64,000 bases of DNA, taken from the NCBI GenBank assembly GCA_014649575.1, contig BMTH01000011.1, positions 62,001 to 126,000 on the forward strand, written 5' to 3'. Shown in pieces: positions 15,374 to 23,131 of the stretch (position 1 is its first letter; every line of letters begins with the position of its first letter). This DNA is from Streptomyces griseoincarnatus. GTDB taxonomy: Bacteria > Actinomycetota > Actinomycetes > Streptomycetales > Streptomycetaceae. The translations under genes were made by a program, and so were the position numbers. Under the pieces are notes generated by a model that was given only the letters and a program-made list of their open reading frames with translations, was not told the origin of the DNA and made no database searches.

Positions 15374-16342
15374 TCAGGCGCGACGGCGCCGCCACAGCGC
15401 GAACGGCACCGCGCCGGCCAGCGCGAGCGCGGGAGGCGCGACCGTCAGGGCCGCCGCGTCCTGCGCCGGGGTGTTCAGACCGGGCTGGTCGAACGTGTCC
15501 GGGACGGGCAGGTTGGTCCAGCGGTTGATCGGCCAGGCGATGACCACGGCACGGCCGACGACCTTGTCGACGGGGACGAAGCCCTGGTTGCTGTCGGCCG
15601 TGTTGTAGCGGGAGTCCCGCGAGTTCTGCCGGTGGTCGCCCATGACCCAGATGTGGCCCTCGGGGACCTTCACCTTGAACTGGCCGCCCTGGTCGTCCTG
15701 GCTGCACGGGGTGTTGCCCGGGTAGACGTAGGGCTCGTTGAGCGCCTTGCCGTTCACCTTCAGCGGGCCGGTGCCCTTGCACTCGACCGTGTCGCCGCCG
15801 ACGCCGATGACCCGCTTGATCAGGTCCTTCTCCTCCGCGGACGGCATCAGGCCGATGAAGCTGAGAGCCTTCTGCAGCGGGTTGGGGTCGGGGGTCGGCT
15901 CGCCCGCCAGCCAGTTGTCGGGGTCGTGGAAGACGACGACCTCGCCGCGCTCGGGCTCGGAGCCGAACCACGGGGTCAGCTTGTCGACCAGGACCCGGTC
16001 TCCCCGCTGGAGGGTGTTCTGCATCGAGTCGGAGGGAATCGAGAACGCCTGGACGAGGAACGTCTTGATCAGCAGCGCCAGGACGAGGGCGATACCGATG
16101 AGGATCGGCAGCTCCTTCCAGAAGGAGCGCTGCTGCTTCTTCGGCCGGCCATGCTCCGGGCCGTCCGGTCCCTGACCGCCCGTCCGCGTCCCGTCCTCGT
16201 TCACTCCGCCGTCCTCGACCGCACGCCCGTCATTCCCTGAGAAAGCGGCGTGGTCCGGGTCCGGGTCGCCCGGCCCCGCGGGGCGTCCGCGGTGCTCCTC
16301 GCCTCCCTGACCGGACCGTGCGCCTACCGCCACATCCCCCAC
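15374..16342 (-). CDS. sipY: Type I signal peptidase (SipY-like)
   Basis: A 322-residue S26 signal peptidase: cytoplasmic acidic leader, membrane anchor ELPILIGIALVLALLIKTFL, serine box IPSDSMQNTL, lysine box KDLIKRVIGVGGD and MGDHRQNSRDS. A C-terminal hydrophobic segment (VAPPALALAGAVPFALW) ends in four arginines, giving a second anchor with a positive cytoplasmic end. The GTG start at 16342 has GAGGAG six bases upstream and lies inside the 3' end of sipX, a 113-nt overlap in another frame. If the true start is further downstream the overlap shrinks, but the membrane anchor stays intact. Confidence 0.92.
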   Translation of the reverse strand: MGDVAVGARSGQGGEEHRGRPAGPGDPDPDHAAFSGNDGRAVEDGGVNEDGTRTGGQGPDGPEHGRPKKQQRSFWKELPILIGIALVLALLIKTFLVQAFSIPSDSMQNTLQRGDRVLVDKLTPWFGSEPERGEVVVFHDPDNWLAGEPTPDPNPLQKALSFIGLMPSAEEKDLIKRVIGVGGDTVECKGTGPLKVNGKALNEPYVYPGNTPCSQDDQGGQFKVKVPEGHIWVMGDHRQNSRDSRYNTADSNQGFVPVDKVVGRAVVIAWPINRWTNLPVPDTFDQPGLNTPAQDAAALTVAPPALALAGAVPFALWRRRRA

Positions 16343-17330
16343 GCCGACTCCTCACTCTCTGCCGCCGCCCGCGCCATGCCCGGCGCAGGCCCACCACTCC
16401 CATAACGAGCGGGAGTTCCGCAGGGCTCGGGAGCTGGACCATCTCTTCACGTTGGCCGGGATCGTCCGGGGCAACCCTATGCGACGGCGGCGCCCCGGCG
16501 ATCGACCCGGGCGCCGAGTCGGACACGGAGGCGTACGTCGTGGGTTCGTCGAGCGTGTTCCAGTGGCCGAGGGGCCAGGCGATGACCATGGCGCGGCCCA
16601 CCACCTCGTCCTCGGAGACGGTGCCGCCGTAGTCGGTGTCCTGGTGCGAGCGGGAGTCCGCGGAATTGGCGCGGTGGTCGCCCATCACCCACAGGCGGCC
16701 CTCCGGCACGGTGACGTCGAAGGGAGTCAGCGAGGGGGCGTTGCCGGGGTAGAGGTAGTCCTCGTTCAGGGGGACGCCGTTGACGGTGACGCGGCCCTGG
16801 GTGTCGCAGCACTGGACGCGGTCGCCGCCGACACCGACGACCCGCTTGATCAGGTCTTTCTCGTTCTCCGACGGCAGCAGACCGATGAAGGTGAGGCCCT
16901 CCTTGATCTGCTTGATGCCGACCGGGTCCTCCTTCTTCACCGTGGTCCGCTCGTCCTGGAGCCAGCCGCCGGGGTCCTTGAACACGACGACGTCACCGCG
17001 CTGCGGCTTGGACCCGAACCAGGGGGTGAGCTTGTCGACGAGGACGCGGTCGCCGATCTGGATCGTCTGCTCCATGGAGCCGGACGGAATGACGAACGCC
17101 TGCACGAGGAACGTCTTCAGCACCAGCGCGATCAGGACGGCGACGCCGATGAGGAGCGGGATCTCCTTGACGGCGCTGCGCCTGCGGCGGCGCTTGACCT
17201 TGCGCTGGAGCTTGCGACGCTCGGCGCGGGTGCGGCCGGAGCCCCGGGCGACGGCCCGGCGGGACCCGGTGGGCAGCAGATTCTCGGCGGCGCTCTCCGG
17301 CACCCCGCGAGGCTTGCCCCGGTTACCCAT
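16230..17330 (-). CDS. sipX: Type I signal peptidase (SipX-like) with Arg-rich C-terminal tail
   Basis: An S26 signal peptidase of 366 residues. A basic N-terminus (RKLQRKVKRRRRR) precedes the anchor EIPLLIGVAVLIALVLKTFL; then the serine box IPSGSMEQTI, the lysine box KDLIKRVVGVGGD and MGDHRANSADS. The ATG at 17330 overlaps the sipW end by 8 nt. The catalytic part ends about residue 290. After it, about 45 Arg/Gly-rich residues run through the sipY start, longer than SipX homologues as I recall them (about 320 residues). This may be a frameshifted or run-on C-terminus and not a functional domain. Confidence 0.9.
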   Translation of the reverse strand: MGNRGKPRGVPESAAENLLPTGSRRAVARGSGRTRAERRKLQRKVKRRRRRSAVKEIPLLIGVAVLIALVLKTFLVQAFVIPSGSMEQTIQIGDRVLVDKLTPWFGSKPQRGDVVVFKDPGGWLQDERTTVKKEDPVGIKQIKEGLTFIGLLPSENEKDLIKRVVGVGGDRVQCCDTQGRVTVNGVPLNEDYLYPGNAPSLTPFDVTVPEGRLWVMGDHRANSADSRSHQDTDYGGTVSEDEVVGRAMVIAWPLGHWNTLDEPTTYASVSDSAPGSIAGAPPSHRVAPDDPGQREEMVQLPSPAELPLVMGVVGLRRAWRGRRQRVRSRRGGCGGRRTVRSGRRGAPRTPRGAGRPGPGPRRFLRE

Positions 17331-18066
17331 GGCCGCCTCCCGTCGGAGCTGCCGCGTGCGCGGACGCCTCCCCCGCCGGCACCTTCGCGTACGCGTCCGT
17401 CGGTTCCAGGCGGCCGGCGCGGCCGAACGGCCACACGACGCCCTCCGCACGCCCGACGACCTTCTCCACCGGCACCATCCCGCCACCGGGCGACCCGAGA
17501 CGGTCACGCGAGTCGCTGGAGCTGCCGCGGTGGTCCCCGAGGACGAACAGCCGCCCCTCGGGCACGACCACGTCGAACCGCACCGTGGAAGGGCTGTCGC
17601 CGGGGAACAGGAAGCCCGACTCGTCGACCGACCGGCCGTTCACCCGGATCCTCCCCTCCCCGTCGCAGCAGACGACATGGTCCCCGCCCACCCCGACAAC
17701 CCGTTTGATGTAGTCGGCGTCACCGAAATACCCGGTGCCGTCGAACACAATCACGTCGCCGCGGGCCGGCCCGTCACCGAAGGTGTATGCCAACTTGTTT
17801 ACGAGAACGCGGTCCCCGACCCTCAATCCCTTCTCCATCGATCCGCTCGGGATCTCGAAGGGTCGCGCCACGAACACGTTGACCGCCAGCAGGAACAGCA
17901 GGCAGAGCAGCAGGGTCAGGGTGATCCGCCCGCCGGGCAGCCCGTCCGCGAAGCGCGACACCAACGCGGAACGCGACCGCCCCTCCGTCCCCGGCGCGCC
18001 CGAGGAGTCCTCGGGGTCCGGGGGGAGGGAGCGATCGCGCTCCGTCGGCTGTGCTTCGGTGTCCAT
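17323..18066 (-). CDS. sipW: Type I signal peptidase (SipW-like)
   Basis: First of the four signal peptidase genes, 247 residues. A cytoplasmic acidic leader is followed by the anchor ITLTLLLCLLFLLAVNVFVA, serine box IPSGSMEKGL, lysine box ADYIKRVVGVGGD and VLGDHRGSSSDS. Unlike its neighbours it lacks a clear C-terminal membrane helix, ending in a Pro/Ala/His-rich tail. ATG 18066 lies 45 bases after the rplS stop, so it may be cotranscribed with rplS. Four paralogues fit the heavy secretion of Streptomyces. Confidence 0.93.
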   Translation of the reverse strand: MDTEAQPTERDRSLPPDPEDSSGAPGTEGRSRSALVSRFADGLPGGRITLTLLLCLLFLLAVNVFVARPFEIPSGSMEKGLRVGDRVLVNKLAYTFGDGPARGDVIVFDGTGYFGDADYIKRVVGVGGDHVVCCDGEGRIRVNGRSVDESGFLFPGDSPSTVRFDVVVPEGRLFVLGDHRGSSSDSRDRLGSPGGGMVPVEKVVGRAEGVVWPFGRAGRLEPTDAYAKVPAGEASAHAAAPTGGGHG

Positions 18067-18111
18067 CGGGGCCAGATGCTATCCGGCCGCGATATGACGC
18101 CGGTAAAGCGC

Positions 18112-18462
18112 TCAGTTCTCGCGCTTCTCCTTGATCTTCGCGGCCTTGCCGCGGAGGTCACGGAGGTAGTACAGCTTGGCGCGGCGGACGTCACCCTTGG
18201 TGACGAGCTCGATCTTCTCCACGATCGGGGTGTGCACCGGGAAGGTGCGCTCGACGCCGACGGAGAAGGAGACCTTGCGGACCGTGAAGGTCTCGCGCAC
18301 GCCGGAACCCTGGCGGCGGATCACCACGCCCTTGAACTGCTGCACACGGGAGCGGTTGCCCTCGATGACGCGCACGTGGACGTTGACGGTGTCGCCGGGA
18401 CGGAAGCCCGGGACGTCGCTGCGGAGCGACGCGGAGTCGACGGAGTCGAGCAGGTGAGACAT
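18112..18462 (-). CDS. rplS: Ribosomal protein bL19
   Basis: A 116-residue bL19, a 50S protein at the subunit interface. The family signatures FRPGDTVNVHVRVIEG, RVQQFKGVVIRRQGSG and RRAKLYYLRDLRGKAAKI are present. ATG 18462 gives normal length. It lies downstream of trmD after 130 bases and upstream of the signal peptidase genes, the usual Streptomyces order. Confidence 0.98.
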   Translation of the reverse strand: MSHLLDSVDSASLRSDVPGFRPGDTVNVHVRVIEGNRSRVQQFKGVVIRRQGSGVRETFTVRKVSFSVGVERTFPVHTPIVEKIELVTKGDVRRAKLYYLRDLRGKAAKIKEKREN

Positions 18463-18592
18463 CGTGTCTGCTTTCTTCGCTGATGCCGCAGGTCATCAAC
18501 GGCACTAGGTAACGGATCGGGCTGCGCGATGCGGGGCGGGCGTCGTGTCCCCCTGCGGCAGGGGCGCTCGCCTGACGGCGCACAACAGCGGC

Positions 18593-19426
18593 CTATTCTT
18601 CCACGCCGCCGGTCCTGCGCCAAAATCGGCCGTACGGCTCGCCCTCAGGGTCCGGTTCCCAGCCGAGGATGGACAGCATCTCCCGGTCCTTCTTGTCGAA
18701 GGCCTTGGGATCGCAGCGCTCGATGAGGTCGGGGCGGTGCGTGGTGGTCCGTCGCAGTGCCTCGTCGCGCCGCCAACGGGCGATCTTCCCGTGGTGGCCG
18801 CTGAGCAGCACGTCCGGGATCTCCCGGCCGCGCCAGACCGGTGGCTTGGTGTGGACGGGGCCCTCCAGCAGGTTGGCCATGGCGCCGGGCGCGAAGGAGT
18901 CGTCGCGGTGCGACTCGGCGTTGCCGAGGACGCCCGGGAGCAGCCGCGCCACCGCCTCGGTGATCACCAGGACCGCGGCCTCGCCGCCGGCCAGGACGTA
19001 GTCGCCGATGGACACCTCGTACACCGGCATGCGGGTGGCGTACTCGTCGACGACGCGGCGGTCGATGCCCTCGTAGCGGGCCGGGGTGAAGATCAGCCAG
19101 GGCCGCTCGGAGAGGTGGACGGCCAGTTCCTGCGTGAAGGGGCGGCCGCTCGGGGTGGGGACGATCAGCGCGGGCCCGTGCGAGCCGCGCTCGTAGCCGT
19201 CCGCCAGGACCGAGTCCAGCGCGTCCCCCCAGGGCTCGGTCTTCATGACCATGCCGGGTCCGCCGCCGTACGGGGTGTCGTCGACGGTGTTGTGCCGGTC
19301 GTACGTCCAGTCGCGCAGGTCGTGGACGTGCACGCCGAGCTGTCCGCGGGCGCGCGCCTTGCCGACCAGGGAGACGTTCAGCGGGTCGAGGTACTCGGGG
19401 AAGATCGTGACGACGTCGAGCCTCAT
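18593..19426 (-). CDS. trmD: tRNA (guanine-N1)-methyltransferase TrmD
   Basis: A 277-residue SPOUT-class enzyme that methylates G37 of tRNAs reading CNN codons. The AdoMet trefoil-knot region is visible as ARYEGIDRRVVDEYA and SIGDYVLAGGEAAVLVI, with LRDWTYDRHNTVDDTPYGGG near residue 40. The ATG overlaps the rimM stop by 4 nt, implying coupled translation. The extension at the C-terminus ends RFWRRTGG, typical of actinobacterial TrmD. Confidence 0.97.
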   Translation of the reverse strand: MRLDVVTIFPEYLDPLNVSLVGKARARGQLGVHVHDLRDWTYDRHNTVDDTPYGGGPGMVMKTEPWGDALDSVLADGYERGSHGPALIVPTPSGRPFTQELAVHLSERPWLIFTPARYEGIDRRVVDEYATRMPVYEVSIGDYVLAGGEAAVLVITEAVARLLPGVLGNAESHRDDSFAPGAMANLLEGPVHTKPPVWRGREIPDVLLSGHHGKIARWRRDEALRRTTTHRPDLIERCDPKAFDKKDREMLSILGWEPDPEGEPYGRFWRRTGGVEE

Positions 19427-19986
19427 CGGGCGTCGTCCCCGGTCCCGGCGGCGTCACGGGAGGAGGCGACCTCGGCGCGGTCGTCGATCAGGCCGGGCGG
19501 CGGGGTGATCACCGCGCGCTGCTCCTCGAGGTCGATCTCGGCGACGATCTCCTCGACGAACGGCACGAACACCTCGCTGCCGTCCGGGCGCTCGACGACG
19601 AAGAGGTCCTGGGTGGGCAGGTGGGAGATCTCGGTGATCCGCCCGACCTCCTCGCCCTCCTTGGTGACGACGTCCAGGTCGATCAGCTGATGGTCGTAGT
19701 ACTCGTCCTCGCCCTCGGGCAGTTCCTCGGGGTCGACGTCGGCGATCAGCAGGGTGTTGCGCAGGGCCTCGGCGCCGGTGCGGTCGTGGACGCCCTCGAA
19801 GCGCAGCAGCAGGCGGCCGCTGTGCACCCGGCCGCTCGCGATGGTGAGCGGCCCGGCGGAGGCCGGGTCGGTGGCCAGCACGGCGCCGGGGCCGAGCCTC
19901 AGCTCCGGCTCGTCGGTGCGGACCTCGACGGTGACCTCGCCCTTGATCCCGTGGGCGCGGCCGATGCGCGCGACTACCAGCTGCAC
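19423..19986 (-). CDS. rimM: 16S rRNA processing/ribosome maturation factor RimM
   Basis: A 187-residue RimM that assists 30S head assembly by binding uS19. The N-terminal domain begins VVARIGRAHGIKGEVTVEV; the PRC-barrel follows with YYDHQLIDLDVV, VGRITEISHLPTQDLFVV and VPFVEEIVAEIDL. GTG 19986 is the start. Order rpsP-KH-rimM-trmD-rplS is the standard translation operon. Confidence 0.97.
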   Translation of the reverse strand: MQLVVARIGRAHGIKGEVTVEVRTDEPELRLGPGAVLATDPASAGPLTIASGRVHSGRLLLRFEGVHDRTGAEALRNTLLIADVDPEELPEGEDEYYDHQLIDLDVVTKEGEEVGRITEISHLPTQDLFVVERPDGSEVFVPFVEEIVAEIDLEEQRAVITPPPGLIDDRAEVASSRDAAGTGDDAR

Positions 19987-20069
19987 GGTGTTCGTTCTCC
20001 TGTCATACGACTGCGGGCCGGGGACGGCCCAGTGGCCCTCCCCGGCCCGAGCCGGTGCTGCTTACGGCG

Positions 20070-20309
20070 TCAGCGGACGTGGTCCACGTCGACGAGGTCG
20101 ACACGGACACCGCGGCCGCCGATGGCGCCCACGACGGTACGCAGAGCGCGTGCGGTGCGGCCGTTGCGGCCGATCACCTTGCCGAGGTCGTCCGGGTGGA
20201 CCCGGACCTCGAGCACGCGACCGCGACGCAGGTTGCGCGAGGCGACCTGCACATCGTCAGGGTTGTCGACGATGCCCTTCACGAGGTGCTCGAGAGCCTC
20301 CTCGAGCAT
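20070..20309 (-). CDS. KH-domain RNA-binding protein (KhpA-type)
   Basis: A 79-residue single KH-domain protein between rpsP and rimM. The RNA-binding GxxG loop is IGRNGR, within VHPDDLGKVIGRNGRTARAL. Homologues in firmicutes are called KhpA/YlqC and bind RNA with a partner KH protein. It begins two bases after the rpsP stop, so it is cotranslated with uS16. The C-terminal half carries RGVRVDLVDVDHVR. Confidence 0.95.
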   Translation of the reverse strand: MLEEALEHLVKGIVDNPDDVQVASRNLRRGRVLEVRVHPDDLGKVIGRNGRTARALRTVVGAIGGRGVRVDLVDVDHVR

Positions 20310-20311
20310 GC

Positions 20312-20731
20312 TCAGGCCTCGGTCGACGCGGACTCAGCGGGGGCCTCGTCCTTCTTCTCAGCCTTCTTCTTCTGGGTGATCGCCTCACCCTTGCCCTCGT
20401 CCTCGCCGCCGATGGCCTCGAAGGACGGGCGGGCGGGCTTCTCGGGCTGCTGCAGCAGAGGCGCCGGGGCGGGCTCGCCCTTGAACTTCTGCCAGTCGCC
20501 GGTCTTCTTCAGGATGGCGAGCACGGGCTCGGTCGGCTGGGCGCCGACGGAGAGCCAGTACGCCACGCGGTCGCCGTCGACCTCGATCACCGACGGGTTG
20601 TACGTCGGGTGGTACTTGCCGATCTCCTCGATGGCCCGGCCGTCACGGCGGGTACGGGAGTCGGCGACGACGATGCGGTAGTGAGGCGAACGGATCTTGC
20701 CCAGACGCTTCAGCTTGATCTTGACTGCCAC
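20312..20731 (-). CDS. rpsP: Ribosomal protein bS16
   Basis: A 139-residue bS16, early 30S assembly protein. The core is IKLKRLGKIRSPHYRIVVAD, RDGRAIEEIGKYHPTYNP and WLSVGAQPTEPVLAILKKTG. It has the Ala/Glu/Lys-rich C-terminal tail usual in actinobacteria (about 50 extra residues over E. coli). GTG 20731. It is the first gene of the rpsP-KH-rimM-trmD-rplS run; its promoter should lie in the 280 bases before 21014. Confidence 0.98.
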   Translation of the reverse strand: MAVKIKLKRLGKIRSPHYRIVVADSRTRRDGRAIEEIGKYHPTYNPSVIEVDGDRVAYWLSVGAQPTEPVLAILKKTGDWQKFKGEPAPAPLLQQPEKPARPSFEAIGGEDEGKGEAITQKKKAEKKDEAPAESASTEA

Positions 20732-20980
20732 GGGAGTGGGTTCTCCTGGATTTGACGTGGTTGGGCACGGCGGGAAGGCCGCGTGGGGTTGCGGTACCCG
20801 AGTGCCCGATGGACGCGTCAGCCGGAGGAGAGAGGGGTCCTGTGCGGCTGTCGAGTACAGCTAGCCATTGTGCCACACCCCGAGGGGCCGGACGGCCGCG
20901 GGGTGAGGGCACGTGGGCACGACGAAGCGGCACCCGGCGCGAGCTGCTTTTCGCGTCGGGTGCGCCCGGTGGCCTGCGGG

Positions 20981-21019
20981 GCTGAGGCCCCGGCACCCAC
21001 GAGGTGCCGGGGCCTCAGC
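20981..21019 (-). terminator. Hairpin overlapping the stop codon of the SprT-like gene
   Basis: A perfect 17-bp stem (GCTGAGGCCCCGGCACC and its complement) closes a five-base loop. The stop codon of the SprT-like gene at 21015-21017 lies inside the stem. Confidence 0.85.
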
Positions 21020-21611
21020 TCGCCGCGACGACTTCCGGAATGCGGAACGGCTTCCCGCAGCCGCCGCAGACGATGGGCGCCTGCGCCAGCACGGACGGGA
21101 CGACGCGCACGTTGCGGCCGCAGTCGCAGACCGCCTTCACGCGCACCCCTCCGCCGGACGAGCCGTGCCGCGCGGCCGGACCGCGGAAGCTGCGGGAGGT
21201 GTCGCCCGCCGTCGCCGCCGTGTGGGCCTTGAGGGCACGCTGGAGCCGCTCCGTCGTCGGGCGGTACCGGCGCTTCGCCTCGGGGGTGAGCGTGACCAGC
21301 GAGAAGCCGCTGCTCGGGTGCGGCTCCTCGGGGTGGTCCAGGCCCAGCTCCTCGGCGATGGCCAGGAACCTGCGGTTGTGGTACCGCCCGGCTCGGGACG
21401 TGTCGCGCACGCCGCGCGCGGCGGCGATGCCGTGGACTGCCTCGTGCAGCAGTCGCTCGAAGGAGAGTTCGTGCCCGCACGCGGACGACGACTCTCCGAT
21501 CAGGGACTCGGGCGCGGCAAGATCGGGCAGTTCGGGGTGGTACCGCTGAATGTCGGCCCACGCCTGTGCCAGCTCTGCGGCGAGAACAGGTGGTGTCTGT
21601 GTCGTGCTCAC
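21015..21611 (-). CDS. SprT-like zinc-metalloprotease-fold protein
   Basis: A 198-residue protein with an HExxH zinc motif at residues 56-60 (LLHEAVHGIA), followed by RYHNRRFLAIAEELGL, and a C-terminal zinc ribbon (CDCGRNVRVV...VCGGCGKPF). This layout is that of SprT-like proteins; the eukaryotic relative Spartan removes DNA-protein crosslinks. Bacterial function is unproven. The GTG at 21611 is the best start; the open frame to 21692 adds unconserved residues and has no ribosome site. It stands alone, divergent from the methyltransferase, with its own terminator. Confidence 0.8.
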   Translation of the reverse strand: MSTTQTPPVLAAELAQAWADIQRYHPELPDLAAPESLIGESSSACGHELSFERLLHEAVHGIAAARGVRDTSRAGRYHNRRFLAIAEELGLDHPEEPHPSSGFSLVTLTPEAKRRYRPTTERLQRALKAHTAATAGDTSRSFRGPAARHGSSGGGVRVKAVCDCGRNVRVVPSVLAQAPIVCGGCGKPFRIPEVVAAS

Positions 21612-22196
21612 GTAATGACAACGAGCCTGGGTGCCTCTGTGTTCCGATTCCGGGGCATCCCAAATATTTTGCACGTACCCGTCAGTTGCCACTCATGCGT
21701 CCTGACGAACACGGGTGCGCCGATCTGCGGAGAAGCCTCGCAGCTCACCGCAAGGTGGTGCGTAGGCTGACGTACGCCCCCGCGTGTATCCGGTCTGTAC
21801 GCGCCGGCGCGCGTGCGCCCCACCGACGCGCAAGAGCCCTTTCGGACGCCCTCGCGGTGGAAGGCTGCGTCCGGTTCACCCGGAACGCCGTGACGGCAGA
21901 ACCTACCGGGCCCGCCCCCGCCAGCGCGAACCGGGCCTCCCTTGACCCCCGGCGCCCCGCCGCCGATGGCCGGAACCGTTCCGCGGACCGTCCCCGCCGT
22001 GACGTGCCGGGCGGCCCCTGATTACCGGAATGTGAATTCTTGCCACTGGCACGAGCAACTACCAAACGGCCGCCCCCTTCCACTGGACGACACGTCGAGG
22101 GCGGAGTTACCTGGCATACGGGGGGTGTGCGGGCGCACTGCACGGGGGCCAGGAAACGGCACTGCGGCAACTCTCGGCTGATTGGGGCGCTTACCT
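21612..22196. other. Divergent intergenic region, no gene found
   Basis: This 585-base gap lies between the SprT-like gene (minus) and the methyltransferase gene (plus). An AT-rich patch at about 21660-21675 (CCAAATATTTTGCACG) stands out against the G+C-rich surround. Open frames here lack codon bias and conserved sequence. I see no clear promoter consensus. Confidence 0.5.
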
Positions 22197-23051
22197 ATGA
22201 CACCTACGCTCGTGCGGCAGCACCCGTCACGCACGGGGGCGGCCCCGCGCGTGGACCTGCGGGCACGCGCGCGTGACTGGTCCGAGATCCAGGAGCGGAT
22301 GCTCGTACCGCTCTACGAAGCGGTGTACGAGCGACTCGACGTGGGCCCCGCGACCCGGCTGCTGGGCCTCGGCTGCGGCTCAGGACTGGCCCTGCTGATG
22401 GCGGCCTCCCGCGGCGCGGCGATCACCGGCGTGGACACCTCGTCCGACCGGCTCGCCCTCGCCCGGGAACGGCTGCTGCCGGACGAGCGGGACACCCCCA
22501 CCCGGACGGACACCCGGATCGTGCGGGGCTCCCCCGCCGAGGCGGCCTCCGCCGACGCCGCCGGGTACACCGTGGTGACCGCCTTCGAACCGATCGGGTG
22601 CCTCGCCGGCGACGCGGAGGGGCTGGGCGACCTGCTCGCCGAGGCGCTCCCGCTGGCCGGGCACGGGGCGGCCGTGGTGCTGGCCGGCTGGGGTCCGCCC
22701 GAGCGCTGCGCCACCTCCACGGTGCTGCGGGTCGCCGCCAAGCTGGCGGAACCGCTGCGCGGCGCTGACGCCTGGCGGCCCGCCGAACGCGACGACCTGG
22801 AGCGGGTCGCCGAGCGCGCGGGCCTCCGGCCCGACGGCTCAGGACGGGTGGCCTGCCCCTTCGGCTACGCGGACGCCGACAGCGCCGTACGGGGCCTGAG
22901 GTCGACGGGGCTGTTCGACCCGGCGATCACCGCCACCGACCAGGTGCAGGTCGACAAGGAACTGGCTGAGGCCCTCCACCCGTACCAGCGCGCGGACGGC
23001 ACCGTGTGGATGCCGAACGTGTTCCGGTACCTCGTGGCGCGCGTGCCCTGA
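22197..23051 (+). CDS. SAM-dependent class I methyltransferase
   Basis: A 284-residue Rossmann-fold methyltransferase. Motif I is LLGLGCGSGLALL (about residue 45-57), followed by the acidic ribose-binding residue in ITGVDTSSDRLALAR. The substrate-recognition half is not of a type I can name. The C-terminal segment ends WMPNVFRYLVARVP. ATG 22197 is chosen because the protein before it (from TTG 22182) is unconserved. It stands alone with a strong terminator after it, convergent with ffh. Confidence 0.85.
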   Translation: MTPTLVRQHPSRTGAAPRVDLRARARDWSEIQERMLVPLYEAVYERLDVGPATRLLGLGCGSGLALLMAASRGAAITGVDTSSDRLALARERLLPDERDTPTRTDTRIVRGSPAEAASADAAGYTVVTAFEPIGCLAGDAEGLGDLLAEALPLAGHGAAVVLAGWGPPERCATSTVLRVAAKLAEPLRGADAWRPAERDDLERVAERAGLRPDGSGRVACPFGYADADSAVRGLRSTGLFDPAITATDQVQVDKELAEALHPYQRADGTVWMPNVFRYLVARVP

Positions 23052-23070
23052 CGCGCGCACGGCACGCGGA

Positions 23071-23119
23071 AACGCCGCAGGGGCGCCTCCTCCGACGAGG
23101 AGAGCGCCCCTGCGGCGTT
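23071..23119. terminator. Bidirectional hairpin between methyltransferase gene and ffh
   Basis: A perfect 16-bp stem (AACGCCGCAGGGGCGC and complement) is capped by a second nested stem CTCCTC-CGAC-GAGGAG. It lies between the convergent stops at 23051 and 23132. Confidence 0.88.
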
Positions 23120-23131
23120 CGAGCGCGGGCC

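Noticed and set aside
21566..22021. 151-codon plus-strand frame in the SprT-methyltransferase gap
   Set aside because: No ribosome site, no codon bias and no similarity I can name. It begins antisense to the SprT-like gene.
22035..22062. Sigma-54-like sequence (TTGCCACTGGCACGAGC)
   Set aside because: Streptomyces lack sigma-54, and the GG/GC spacing of a -24/-12 site is not met.
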